From a virus: 64,000 nucleotides of DNA. The DNA lies in the IMG/VR virus record IMGVR_UViG_3300023184_005208, positions 1 through 64,000 of that record; one strand, 5' to 3'. The notes beneath the pieces were generated by a model, which was not told the DNA's origin, did no database searches, and was given only the letters and a program-made list of their open reading frames with translations. How positions within the stretch are numbered: the stretch's first letter is position 1; each line of letters begins with the position of its first letter. The position numbers and the translations under genes were made by a program. Shown one piece after another: positions 52,049 through 60,171 of this stretch.

Positions 52049-52690
52049 ATGAAGGATTTAATAAAAAAATATTTACTGGAACAGGAACAACAATCAAATC
52101 TAGATAGAGTCACTGATTCTTTTGGTAGGATTATTCCTGAAAAAGTCTTAGGGAAAGTAAAAGAATTTGTTAAATCTTACATTCAAGAAAAAGGTTATAC
52201 TGTAAAGTTTTTAAATTCTTGTTCAACAGGATTTAATGGTGTTAGAACTCAAAAACAAATAATAATTTGTGCCCCAACTTTAATGGGTACATTTGGTGAC
52301 TTTATTTACACAATATTTCACGAATTAAGGCACGAAGAACAAATGACTTCTCTTAAAATGAAAAATCCTTTTGTTGACATGGATTTAAATGATTTTGAAA
52401 AATTAAATGAACATTATTGGAGAATGGAAATGGATGCGGACCAATTTGCAAAAAATATGGTTGCAAAATTAGTTTTAAAACTGAATATACCTTTAGAAGA
52501 ATCAAAAGAATATTTTAAATTATCCCATCATATTGAAAATTATCAATACGCAAGTAATATGGTAAAAAAATATATTCAACATTTAGTAATGGACATCATT
52601 CGCATGAAAAAGGATGGTGTTGAATTCAATGACATCCAAGACCATCCTATTGTTAAAAGACATTTAGATAAGTTAGAAAATTTTATTTAA
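52049..52690 (+). CDS. HExxH metallopeptidase with L-L-E targeting peptide
   Basis: 213 residues from ATG 52049; a longer reading would run through the terminator and promoter. MKDLIKKYLLEQ has L-L-E at residues 9-11, a possible prohead-protease site. FIYTIFHELRHEEQMTSLKM contains HELRH (91-95), the zinc motif, and RMEMDADQFAKNM (126-137) provides the downstream acidic ligand in the 'E-x-x-A-D-x-F-A' style of IrrE/ImmA-like peptidases. Late promoter plus cleavable peptide suggest it is packaged and injected to cut a host protein (inference). Convergent with the M20 gene, overlap 4 nt. Confidence 0.72.
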   Translation: MKDLIKKYLLEQEQQSNLDRVTDSFGRIIPEKVLGKVKEFVKSYIQEKGYTVKFLNSCSTGFNGVRTQKQIIICAPTLMGTFGDFIYTIFHELRHEEQMTSLKMKNPFVDMDLNDFEKLNEHYWRMEMDADQFAKNMVAKLVLKLNIPLEESKEYFKLSHHIENYQYASNMVKKYIQHLVMDIIRMKKDGVEFNDIQDHPIVKRHLDKLENFI

Positions 52691-53529
52691 AAAATACTTC
52701 TACTTCTCCAATCATATTGTACCGCTTTTTTATAATGTAATTTATATCCAAGATTCTCAATCATTTTTCTACCCATATTAATTCCGTTAAATACGTCATC
52801 AATAACAACATATTCATTTGCAGTATGGTAGTTATAATATCCAATTGAAAAATTAACACACTGAAAATCAAATTTTCCTCTTAACGCATATACGTCAGTA
52901 TAAGGGTGAACCATATATTGCATATCCTCATTAACCATTCCTTCAGTTAATACTTGGTCAACTTTTTCAAAAAATTCAGAATCTCTGTCAAATAAAACTT
53001 GACCAAAACATTTTTCAGTAATCATCCAATTTTCAGGTGCATCGAATTGAATACCGTACCCAACGTTTGTAAAAAATTCCTCCTTAGCTTTCATTGAGCC
53101 GTGACATCCTGTTTCTTCAGAAACAAAAAAAGCGGCTTTTAAATAAGGTAATTCTTTTAATAAAGTAAGACAGGCAAATACACCGGCTTTATCATCACCA
53201 CCAATTCCTGTTGGTAATCCAAAGTCATTATATGCTTTGTAAGATAATTTAACCTCTCCTTGAGTATTTGGTAACATTTCTTCACGAATGTTAATCGTGT
53301 CGATATTGTGTACTGTGTCAGTGTGAGCAATCACACATGGAAAATAAAAGTCAGGAGCAATTAATGGAGATTCTTGTTTAATTGCATAAACATTTTTATG
53401 TTCGTCAACAAAGTGTTCAATATTGTTTTCAGTTAACCAATTAACAAGGTATTGAACCATTAGGTCCTCTTGGTATGTTTTGGTTGGTACGCTCAAAACT
53501 TCTTTAAGTAATTCTAGATTTTGTGTCAT
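52687..53529 (-). CDS. M20-like metallopeptidase
   Basis: 280 residues. CVIAHTDTVHNID (first metal His/Asp), TGIGGDDKAGVFACLTLL (bridging Asp), AAFFVSEETGCHGSMKAK (catalytic Glu-Glu), YGIQFDAPEN (Asp) and a final NYHTANEYVV (His) are the M20 set in order. It is shorter than typical M20 enzymes (350-400) and seems to lack the inserted dimerisation domain. Probably hydrolyses a dipeptide or peptide amide. Unlike its neighbours it has a perfect host-type promoter with a 4-nt gap to the ATG. Confidence 0.82.
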   Translation of the reverse strand: MTQNLELLKEVLSVPTKTYQEDLMVQYLVNWLTENNIEHFVDEHKNVYAIKQESPLIAPDFYFPCVIAHTDTVHNIDTINIREEMLPNTQGEVKLSYKAYNDFGLPTGIGGDDKAGVFACLTLLKELPYLKAAFFVSEETGCHGSMKAKEEFFTNVGYGIQFDAPENWMITEKCFGQVLFDRDSEFFEKVDQVLTEGMVNEDMQYMVHPYTDVYALRGKFDFQCVNFSIGYYNYHTANEYVVIDDVFNGINMGRKMIENLGYKLHYKKAVQYDWRSRSIF

Positions 53530-53533
53530 ACCA

Positions 53534-53565
53534 CAAAGATAGTGATATTATTCCGAATCACCAAA
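53534..53565 (-). promoter_or_regulatory. Host-type promoter for the M20-like gene
   Basis: Minus strand: TTTG (53565-53562), 20 nt, TATCTTTG (53541-53534), then TGGT and ATG 53529. It lies inside the 3' end of the next minus-strand gene, and predicts a nearly leaderless mRNA. Confidence 0.75.
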
Positions 53566-55362
53566 TATATCAAAAAGTTCTGGTTGATACAAAAGATTTT
53601 GGAAACCTTCCTCACTTACTTTGATTCTTTTAGTCCCTTTAAACCTTGTATTAAGCTCAATAACAATTTTCATATCATCTCTATCAAAATTAATAATTTT
53701 GAAGTTAATTTCTTTATCTTTTGGTAAAGTGTGCCAAGTATTAATTTTGTATTTAGACTCTATTCTTTTTCTAAAATCAAGAAAATCTTGAACATTATTG
53801 TCCGATTCCAATTTTTCTATAATGTTATCTAATTCACGACCTGCATTCCTATTAAAAGATATACTATCAAAATTTTTATCATCTTGGAATTCATAAGTGT
53901 TTTCATACCATCCACCCAATCTTCCTGTCCCATTAAATTCTACAATTCTATTGAACAGAGATATTGCATCTATTTTTTGGATATTCAACCTCACAGCCCA
54001 CATTAATAGATTTGCTGCTGTGGTATTTAGTTCATCATACGGTCTTTTAATAGAAAACCCAATTGATTCAAAATAATTTTGCATCTCTTTAGAAATACTT
54101 TCTTTAGCTGTGGTCATCATTTCATTTTCTTTCTCACTATGATATTCACCTAAAATATAATCCATTTGTTTTTCAAATAAATCCAATAATTTTTTAGACA
54201 ATTCTATCCTATAATCCTCATCTTCTATATTATATTCTTTGTCAGGTATAATAATCGACGCAATTTGTTTAAGTTTTTCATTATTTTCTCTGTCAAATTC
54301 TGGATAGACACTATATCCGTCTTTGAAATCACTCTCAACTTGATACGAGTCCATAAAATCATAATCCGAGTAATAGCTGTTTATCACGTTTAAAAACCAA
54401 ACATCATCATCACTTAAATCCATCGCATTATAAACTTTTTCATCCTCTTTAAAGTCTATTGTTATAACACTTTGACCTAATGGGTCTCCAACTCTAACAT
54501 CCAAAATTGCATCATCAGAATCTTCTAAATCTCTTGATGAAACTTTCCCTCTAACAAAATCTCTTAATGTTTTCAAAAACTTACCAGCTCCCACCAATTC
54601 ATCAATTAAATCATCCTGATTAGGAAATGATTCCCTTAAAGTCTCAATACTAAGTTCTTTATCAGCGGCATCATAAACTACTTTTGTTCCGTCATTTTTA
54701 TCAACATGTAATGCAAGTTTCAAACCAGTTTTTTTATTCAAGAAATAATATAAACTTCCTTTTGCAATATATTGTCTGAAATAATGAGATGATTCTTTTG
54801 TTGTGGTACACCATTTTGTATTGGCACCATAATAACAAGAAGCTGCATATGTGTTTGGTTTAACCACCAAAACATCATCATCCTCATATAACTTTTCAGA
54901 TTGATTCTTTAATTCTTTTTCAATCTCACTTTTGGTTTTTCTATTATCGACCACATCCATCAGTTCTTCCAAGAAAGCAGGATTAGTATATTGATTAATA
55001 TCCTTAGGATTATCGGCAAGATTATTAATGTTATCAAAAACACCATGTCTTGCTCGATATTTGGTTTCCGTATTCCAAATATCATCAGAAGTAATCTTAT
55101 TAATGTTATTATGAAACCAAGGAATTATCTGATAAAAGACATCGTAAATGGCGGTAGATTGGTCGTAATTTAATCCACCATTAGGTCCACTTAATTCAGG
55201 AATAATCTTTTCTACTTGACGGGCAATATAATCTACATACTTGTACCCCGTAGGGTCAACATTTAACATTCGGTCAATAAAAGGACCATCATGCTCAAAT
55301 TTACTTTTGAGCCTTTTGGCAATATCCTCTTTCTTACCTTCTATTAGTATTATCTTCGACAT
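53548..55362 (-). CDS. TKWC-domain protein A with L-I-E targeting peptide
   Basis: 604 residues. MSKIILIEGKKEDIAKRLKS has L-I-E followed by G at residue 8. Residues 165-265 hold a conserved block: VLVVKPNTYAASCYYGANTK, W-C-T, FRQYIAKGSLYYFLN, KLALHVDKNDGTKVVYDAAD. The same block, with the ASC-Y-G-x-N-T-K-W-C core, occurs in the 60172 gene. The rest is acidic and helical, with IVELNTRFKGTKRIKVSEEG near the end. I have seen this core in other large phages but know no function. The start is 6 nt after a late-type motif. Likely a packaged protein. Confidence 0.62.
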   Translation of the reverse strand: MSKIILIEGKKEDIAKRLKSKFEHDGPFIDRMLNVDPTGYKYVDYIARQVEKIIPELSGPNGGLNYDQSTAIYDVFYQIIPWFHNNINKITSDDIWNTETKYRARHGVFDNINNLADNPKDINQYTNPAFLEELMDVVDNRKTKSEIEKELKNQSEKLYEDDDVLVVKPNTYAASCYYGANTKWCTTTKESSHYFRQYIAKGSLYYFLNKKTGLKLALHVDKNDGTKVVYDAADKELSIETLRESFPNQDDLIDELVGAGKFLKTLRDFVRGKVSSRDLEDSDDAILDVRVGDPLGQSVITIDFKEDEKVYNAMDLSDDDVWFLNVINSYYSDYDFMDSYQVESDFKDGYSVYPEFDRENNEKLKQIASIIIPDKEYNIEDEDYRIELSKKLLDLFEKQMDYILGEYHSEKENEMMTTAKESISKEMQNYFESIGFSIKRPYDELNTTAANLLMWAVRLNIQKIDAISLFNRIVEFNGTGRLGGWYENTYEFQDDKNFDSISFNRNAGRELDNIIEKLESDNNVQDFLDFRKRIESKYKINTWHTLPKDKEINFKIINFDRDDMKIVIELNTRFKGTKRIKVSEEGFQNLLYQPELFDIFGDSE

Positions 55363-55368
55363 CTCTTT

Positions 55369-55375
55369 ATAAATA
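55369..55375 (-). promoter_or_regulatory. Late-type promoter motif TATTTAT
   Basis: GTATTTATAAAG on the minus strand; 6 nt between motif and ATG 55362. Confidence 0.55.
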
Positions 55376-55400
55376 CCAATAAATCTTTTATAATTTACTT

Positions 55401-56162
55401 ATGAAAACAATAGAAGAATCAATTCAAATGGTCAAAAATTTTGACTTTAAGAATGCCACTCAAAAGGAAATTGAGGACGCTATTCCAACTTTCGGTATGA
55501 ACAATGAGTTTCCGTTGGAGATGCCTAAAGAGTTTCAAGAGTATATGGGTTGGGGTATCAAAACATGGCAATACCCAAGTCAAATTAGTAAACTCCTATA
55601 TTTTTTAAAAGATAAAAACATCAACTCTTACTTAGAAATTGGATGTAGGTGGGGAGGAACTTTTATTCTTATAAATGAACTTCTTAGAAAATACAACCCT
55701 TCATTAGAGGCTCATTGTGTAGACTATATTCCGGCATCAGATATTTTAGACATTTATCAAAACAAATTTGAAGGTAATAGATTTTACTATCATCAAATTG
55801 AGTCATTTTCACCATATCTATTCACGAGAATGTATGGAGATGTTAATGTCCCAAAACCTCAAACAGACTTAGTTTTTATTGATGGGTGTCATACATATTT
55901 CTGTATACAAGAAGATTATCACAGAGCACTATTCTTAGGCGCAAAATATATCATATTTCACGATATTGTTAGTTCGTCTTCGATTAGTTCTAAACTGTCT
56001 TGGGAGAATATCAAAAAGAAACATAAAAAAGTTTATGAATTCACAGACCAATATGAATCAGTAAATGGTACTTTTATGGGTATTGGTGTTATTGAAATTG
56101 ATAAAGAGGACGATTGTTTTCCTCACTTCAATGAATATTATCCAAAGTTCTTTGGAGAATAA
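55401..56162 (+). CDS. Class I SAM-dependent methyltransferase
   Basis: 253 residues. INSYLEIGCRWGGTFILINE is the SAM motif, AHCVDYIPASDILD the second strand and TDLVFIDGCHTYFCIQEDYH the post-motif typical of Methyltransf_24/cephalosporin-hydroxylase-like enzymes, which often O-methylate sugars. It is separated from the glycan cluster and located between the TKWC gene and tmRNA, so its acceptor is unclear. The tmRNA -33 element lies inside its last codons. Confidence 0.78.
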   Translation: MKTIEESIQMVKNFDFKNATQKEIEDAIPTFGMNNEFPLEMPKEFQEYMGWGIKTWQYPSQISKLLYFLKDKNINSYLEIGCRWGGTFILINELLRKYNPSLEAHCVDYIPASDILDIYQNKFEGNRFYYHQIESFSPYLFTRMYGDVNVPKPQTDLVFIDGCHTYFCIQEDYHRALFLGAKYIIFHDIVSSSSISSKLSWENIKKKHKKVYEFTDQYESVNGTFMGIGVIEIDKEDDCFPHFNEYYPKFFGE

Positions 56163-56182
56163 CATATTTATTCTTATCTTTG
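56151..56182 (+). promoter_or_regulatory. Host-type promoter for tmRNA
   Basis: TTTG (56151-56154), 20 nt, TATCTTTG (56175-56182): a perfect match. Predicted start near 56187, leaving a short 5' leader for RNase P to remove. Confidence 0.85.
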
Positions 56183-56201
56183 TTTCAGTTCTTTAAAATA
56201 T

Positions 56202-56600
56202 GGGGGTGCCCTGGATTTGATTGCGATAATTAGGGTACGCAGGCACGTAGTCAGAATTCATCTATGACTTAAATCTATGGTGAAAGATTTCAAATGGCAA
56301 AACTTTTGCTAAAATGGCTACTTTAGGTTTAACTAGAGAAGCTGTTGTTGTTGGTGCTTAATTAGTACAGAACAGCGTTCGGGTCGGTTAGGACATATAA
56401 CCTAGGAACAGAAGTCCAATATAGGGGTCACAGGTCAGAGCTCCTTTAAAATAACTCTGAGACCAAGTTGTTTACAGGTAAGTTTCTCACATATATCAAA
56501 CCTGATATTTCGTAACATTGAGAACCGATGTTGTACTAAACGTGTAGTCTGTTTATGTTAATATTGTAAGACAAGGGTTCGATTCCCTTCACCTCCACCA
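56202..56600 (+). ncRNA. ssrA: Transfer-messenger RNA (tmRNA)
   Basis: 399 nt. The 5' end GGGGGTG (56202-56208) pairs with CACCTCC (56590-56596) to make the 7-bp acceptor stem, followed by ACCA with CCA encoded. GGGTTCGATTCCC is the T arm. The tRNA-like ends enclose a mRNA-like part: the only suitable frame runs GGC AAA ACT TTT GCT ... GTT GGT GCT TAA (about 56296-56361), giving a tag GKTFAKMATLGLTREAVVVG plus A, ending V-G-A. Bacterial tags usually end in A-L-A-A. The exact resume codon is uncertain. It rescues stalled ribosomes and marks their products for proteolysis. Confidence 0.93.
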
Positions 56601-56609
56601 CTTTTTTAT

Positions 56610-56993
56610 ATGGGTACTGATTGTAATATATGTAGTAACAAATGTTTTGGAATACCAGGACATCACGGTAGTTGTTGTACGATTGAGGATAGAAATTATA
56701 TCATCGGTCCTCACCCTGATGCTGACGAATTTATGGAAATTTTATCTAAAAAATTAGGTAGAGAAATTGAAAGGGAAGAAATATTTGTTGAATTTGAAGA
56801 AGGTAAAAATCTTTTTCCTGATAAATCTACTTGGCAAAATCCTGGTTCATATCCAGCATTTAGAGTTGATTTTTTCAACCCAAGAAAACCTTGTATATTC
56901 TATAATACAAAGATAAAGGCTTGTGGAATATACGACATTAGACCTCAAACTTGTAGAAATTATGAGTGTGAATATTTGACTCAAAACACGTAA
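56610..56993 (+). CDS. YkgJ-type cysteine-cluster protein
   Basis: 127 residues. DCNICSNKCFGIPGHHGSCC at the N-terminus and KPCIFYNTKIKACGIYDIRP, then QTCRNYECEY near the end give the Cys pattern of the YkgJ/CxxCxxCC zinc- or iron-chelating family. The gene begins 9 nt after the tmRNA and is probably read through from its promoter. Such proteins are thought to bind Zn/Fe; function otherwise unknown. Confidence 0.78.
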   Translation: MGTDCNICSNKCFGIPGHHGSCCTIEDRNYIIGPHPDADEFMEILSKKLGREIEREEIFVEFEEGKNLFPDKSTWQNPGSYPAFRVDFFNPRKPCIFYNTKIKACGIYDIRPQTCRNYECEYLTQNT

Positions 56994-56996
56994 CAA

Positions 56997-57028
56997 TTTG
57001 ATTTGTTAATGTTTTATTAATATCTTTA
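56997..57028 (+). promoter_or_regulatory. Host-type promoter upstream of the TonB-receptor leader
   Basis: TTTG (56997-57000), 20 nt, TATCTTTA (57021-57028), one mismatch to the consensus at the last base. It drives the leader transcript described below. Confidence 0.65.
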
Positions 57029-57049
57029 TAACAAATTGAAAATACTTAT

Positions 57050-57150
57050 AGACAGGTGAAAAAATCTTTTATGAACTATTACCAAACAAAAACAACATAT
57101 CAAAATTTTAATAATCTAGTCCCGTAGGCCCCTGTCTTCGGGATTTTTTA
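57050..57150 (+). promoter_or_regulatory. Structured leader / attenuator-like element before the TonB receptor
   Basis: AGTCCCG (57118-57124) pairs with CGGGATT (57139-57145), followed by a T-run (57144-57149): a terminator-like hairpin. Its loop contains CCTGTCT (57131-57137), complementary to AGACAGG (57050-57056) upstream, allowing a 7-bp pseudoknot. AGACAGG also contains the AGG of a possible Shine-Dalgarno for an 18-codon ORF (57071-57127). The arrangement resembles a translational or ligand-controlled attenuator; the ligand is unknown. Confidence 0.5.
57071..57127 (+). CDS. Possible 18-residue leader peptide
   Basis: ATG 57071 to TAG 57125-57127 encodes MNYYQTKTTYQNFNNLVP. It starts 14 nt after AGGTG and its last codons overlap the 5' arm of the hairpin, so translation would affect its folding. 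Enriched in Tyr, Gln, Asn and Thr. May be a regulatory leader; could also be fortuitous. Confidence 0.3.
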   Translation: MNYYQTKTTYQNFNNLVP

Positions 57151-57175
57151 TTTATAAACAACTAAACAAAAAAAC

Positions 57176-59725
57176 ATGAAAAAAACGGTAATTTTAACCT
57201 TAGGGTTAATGTTGACAGCGTTTTCATCCTTCGCACAAATTACAGGAAGGGTCGTTGACGCTACAACAAAAGAGGTATTGGCAGGTGCAACTGTTGGTAC
57301 TGAAAAATCAAATGTTACAACTGGATTAGATGGAACATTTGAATTAAAAACTGTGAAAGCAGGTGAAAAACTTAATGTATCTTTTATCGGATATAAGAAC
57401 ATTGTAATCACCGCAAAAGACGGAATTGTTATTGAATTATCTTCAACATCAATTGGTCTTAAGGAAGTATCAGTTATCGCTTCTTATGGTATTGACAGAA
57501 AAACACCAGCTGCTATCTCATCAGTAAAAGGTAGATACACTGTTGAAAATTTAGGTTCTCAAGAATTACCTGAATTGTTAAAAATCACACCTTCGGCTTT
57601 TATTACGAAAGGTGGTGGTGGTGTTGGTGATTCTCGTATCAATATTAGAGGATTTGACCAAAAGAACGTTGCAATTTTAATTAACGGTATTCCAGTAAAC
57701 GATATGGAATCAGGTTGGGTTTATTTCTCAAACTGGGCAGGTATCGGTGATGCGTTAAAACAAATGCAAGTTCAAAGAGGTTTAGGAGCATCAAAATTAG
57801 CAATTCAATCAGTTGGTGGTACAATGAATATCATTACAAAAACAACTGATGCTGAAAAAGGAGCTTCATTCCAACAATCTTTAACAGATTTTGGTTTAAG
57901 TAAATCAGTATTGTCTTATTCAACAGGTAACACTAAGAAAGGAGCATTTTCTTTTGTAGGTAGTACCACACAAGGTAATGGTTATGTTGAAGGTACTTAC
58001 ACAAAGGCTTATTCTTATTTCTTATCTTATGCTAAAGATTTAGGTTTAAATCATAAATTACAAATCATTGCATTAGGTGCACCTCAAGAACACGGACAAC
58101 GTAGTTCTCGTTTAACACCCGCAGAATTTGACAAATATGGTGTAAAATACAATAAAGATTTGTATTTGTTAAACGGTGAGTTGAAAAACATCAATATCAA
58201 CTATTATCACAAACCAATTTTCCAAATTAATGATTATTGGACAATCAATAAAACAACAACATTAACAACATCTTTTTACGGTTCAATTGGACACGGTGGT
58301 GGTAGTGGTGCTATCGGTTCTTACGATGGTACTAAAGTTCTTAGAGACGCTCAAGGTCATTTAACAATGGACCCACAAGTTGCTCTAAACGCAGCTTCTA
58401 CAACTGGTTCTAAGTATGGTATTAGAAACTCAATCAACAATCATAGTTGGTATGGTGTATTATCTACATTAAACAAAGATTTATCTAAAACATTAAACCT
58501 AACGTTAGGTGTTGATGGTAGAACTTATGTAGGAACTCACTTTAGAGAAATGAGAAATTTAATTGGTGGTTCTTATTACAAAGATATATTCAATACTGCT
58601 GCAACAGTTGATGCAAATGCTAGTGATTTTATTAATATCAATAAAGTAACTCCAACTAACAATCGTATCGCTTACGATAACGACGGTTTAGTTAAGTACG
58701 CAGGTACTTTTGGACAATTAGAATACTCTAAAGATAAATTATCAGCGTTCGTACAAGGTGCTATTTCTAACACATCTTACCAAAGAGCTGATAGATACTA
58801 CGCAAATGCAGTAGAACATTTATCTGAAAAAGTTAATATCACAGGATACAATTACAAAGGTGGTTTCAACTATAACTTAACTGACAATCACAACGTATTT
58901 GTTAATGCTGGTCAATATAGTAGAGCACCTTATTTCAGTTTCATCTTCAACGGAGCTTCTCCTTCATCCGCAACCGCAATCAATAGTGGTAACGCGGTGA
59001 ATGATAACATCAAAAATGAACAAGCAACCGCAGTTGAGGTTGGTTATGGTTTCAGAAGTAAGTCGTTTAGAATTAAAGCTAACGCATATTACACTGATTT
59101 CAAAAATCGTTCTTTAACTTCTCCACTATTAACAAATGCTGATGGTACTCAATACAGAGCATTAATTGTTGGACAAGGTGCAACACACAAAGGTGTTGAA
59201 ATGGAAGCAGAATTAAAAGTATCTAAGAAATTAGATGTTAACGCATTTGCATCATTTGGTGATTGGAAATGGAAAGGAAACGCTTCTGCAACAATCCATG
59301 ACGATATCAAAAATACAGATGTTAAAACATCAATCTTTTCTGACGGTTTATTCGTAGGTGACCAACCTCAAACACAAGTAGGTGGTTACGCTAGATACCA
59401 ATTAACTAAAAGAATAGATTTATCTGCAATTTATACTTTCAATGACAAGTATTACGCATACTATGACCCCACTTCAAGAACAAACGCAGCTGTAACAGCT
59501 CAACCTTATAAGTTGGATTCTTATGGTATCACTGATGCAAGAATTGGATATAAATGTAAAGTAGGTAAATTCCCAGTACACGTTCAATATCAAGTATACA
59601 ACGTATTTGATACTAACTATTGGGCTGAAGCTAACGACGCTGGTGGTACATCAGTTGGTGTGTTAGGAACAGGATACAAAGGTTGGGGTAGAAACTCTAA
59701 CGTAAGTGTCAAAATTAACTTCTAA
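57176..59725 (+). CDS. TonB-dependent outer-membrane receptor
   Basis: 849 residues. A signal peptide (1-21, ending FSSFAQ) is followed by a CarboxypepD-like domain (ITGRVVDATTKEVLAGATVG, 22-98), a plug (GVGDSRINIRGFDQKNVAIL, then INGIPVNDMESGWVYF, QVQRGLGASKLAIQSVGGT, about 105-225) and a beta barrel ending in Phe (SVKINF). This is a normal full-length Bacteroidota iron-type transporter. To find one intact, with its own promoter and structured leader, in a phage region is unusual. No lipoprotein partner (SusD) follows. Likely roles are superinfection exclusion, receptor masking or nutrient uptake. The A-rich region before the ATG lacks an SD. Confidence 0.93.
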   Translation: MKKTVILTLGLMLTAFSSFAQITGRVVDATTKEVLAGATVGTEKSNVTTGLDGTFELKTVKAGEKLNVSFIGYKNIVITAKDGIVIELSSTSIGLKEVSVIASYGIDRKTPAAISSVKGRYTVENLGSQELPELLKITPSAFITKGGGGVGDSRINIRGFDQKNVAILINGIPVNDMESGWVYFSNWAGIGDALKQMQVQRGLGASKLAIQSVGGTMNIITKTTDAEKGASFQQSLTDFGLSKSVLSYSTGNTKKGAFSFVGSTTQGNGYVEGTYTKAYSYFLSYAKDLGLNHKLQIIALGAPQEHGQRSSRLTPAEFDKYGVKYNKDLYLLNGELKNININYYHKPIFQINDYWTINKTTTLTTSFYGSIGHGGGSGAIGSYDGTKVLRDAQGHLTMDPQVALNAASTTGSKYGIRNSINNHSWYGVLSTLNKDLSKTLNLTLGVDGRTYVGTHFREMRNLIGGSYYKDIFNTAATVDANASDFININKVTPTNNRIAYDNDGLVKYAGTFGQLEYSKDKLSAFVQGAISNTSYQRADRYYANAVEHLSEKVNITGYNYKGGFNYNLTDNHNVFVNAGQYSRAPYFSFIFNGASPSSATAINSGNAVNDNIKNEQATAVEVGYGFRSKSFRIKANAYYTDFKNRSLTSPLLTNADGTQYRALIVGQGATHKGVEMEAELKVSKKLDVNAFASFGDWKWKGNASATIHDDIKNTDVKTSIFSDGLFVGDQPQTQVGGYARYQLTKRIDLSAIYTFNDKYYAYYDPTSRTNAAVTAQPYKLDSYGITDARIGYKCKVGKFPVHVQYQVYNVFDTNYWAEANDAGGTSVGVLGTGYKGWGRNSNVSVKINF

Positions 59726-59746
59726 TTTAAAATAGAAATTATAATT

Positions 59747-59775
59747 AAAACCCTCATCTTCAGATGGGGGTTTTT
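59747..59775 (+). terminator. Intrinsic terminator after the TonB receptor
   Basis: AAAACCC (59747-59753) and CATC (59755-59758) pair with GATG (59763-59766) and GGGTTTT (59768-59774) around TTCA, with a T-run after. Confidence 0.85.
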
Positions 59776-59792
59776 TTATCTCAAATTTTTAC

Positions 59793-59800
59793 TATATTTG
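59793..59800 (+). promoter_or_regulatory. Host-type -7 element TATATTTG
   Basis: A perfect TAnnTTTG 5 nt before ATG 59806, directly after the TonB terminator. No TTTG at the -33 position, so the promoter is less certain than the others. Confidence 0.55.
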
Positions 59801-59805
59801 AGACA

Positions 59806-60156
59806 ATGAACAGAATTTATATTGGGTTATTCATTTTTGTAGCCTACACCGTATCACAAGTTTTTACGTTTTACCAATTACAGGGACACCTGTGGAATAA
59901 ATGGATTAAAGATAACCCACTTTTAATGACCATCCTTGGACTACCCATCGGTTATGTGGTTATATTAGCTAGCAGACAAATGGTTGAACTGTGGGGTGGG
60001 CAAACGTGGCCAAATAGGATTATAGGGTTTTGTCTCGGAGTCATTGTTTTTTGTTTAATGTCTTGGTTCATGTTAAAAGAACCTGTTACTGTTAAAACAT
60101 CAGTTTGTCTTTTATTAAGTTTTGTTATTCTTGGAATCCAATTGTTTTGGAAATAA
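59806..60156 (+). CDS. Small membrane protein with four predicted TM segments
   Basis: 116 residues from ATG 59806 (an upstream reading would begin in the terminator). Hydrophobic segments near 5-22 (YIGLFIFVAYTVSQVFTF), 38-54 (LMTILGLPIGYVVILAS), 70-87 (IIGFCLGVIVFCLMSWFM) and 97-115 (CLLLSFVILGIQLF). It resembles small DMT/SMR-like proteins but no specific motif is seen. Inner-membrane location expected; possibly an exclusion protein together with the neighbouring receptor. Confidence 0.62.
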   Translation: MNRIYIGLFIFVAYTVSQVFTFYQLQGHLWNKWIKDNPLLMTILGLPIGYVVILASRQMVELWGGQTWPNRIIGFCLGVIVFCLMSWFMLKEPVTVKTSVCLLLSFVILGIQLFWK

Positions 60157-60160
60157 AAGG

Positions 60161-60167
60161 TATTTAT
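60161..60167 (+). promoter_or_regulatory. Late-type promoter motif TATTTAT
   Basis: Overlaps ATG 60166 and ends 4 nt before ATG 60172, supporting 60172 as start of the TKWC gene. Confidence 0.5.
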
Positions 60168-60171
60168 GAAT

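Noticed and set aside
57176-60156. Host chromosomal island rather than phage for the TonB receptor
   Set aside because: TKWC-domain genes with the same late motif and N-terminal peptide flank it on both sides, and the tmRNA, ClpC and other phage-like genes are adjacent; only a chimeric assembly would save this view.
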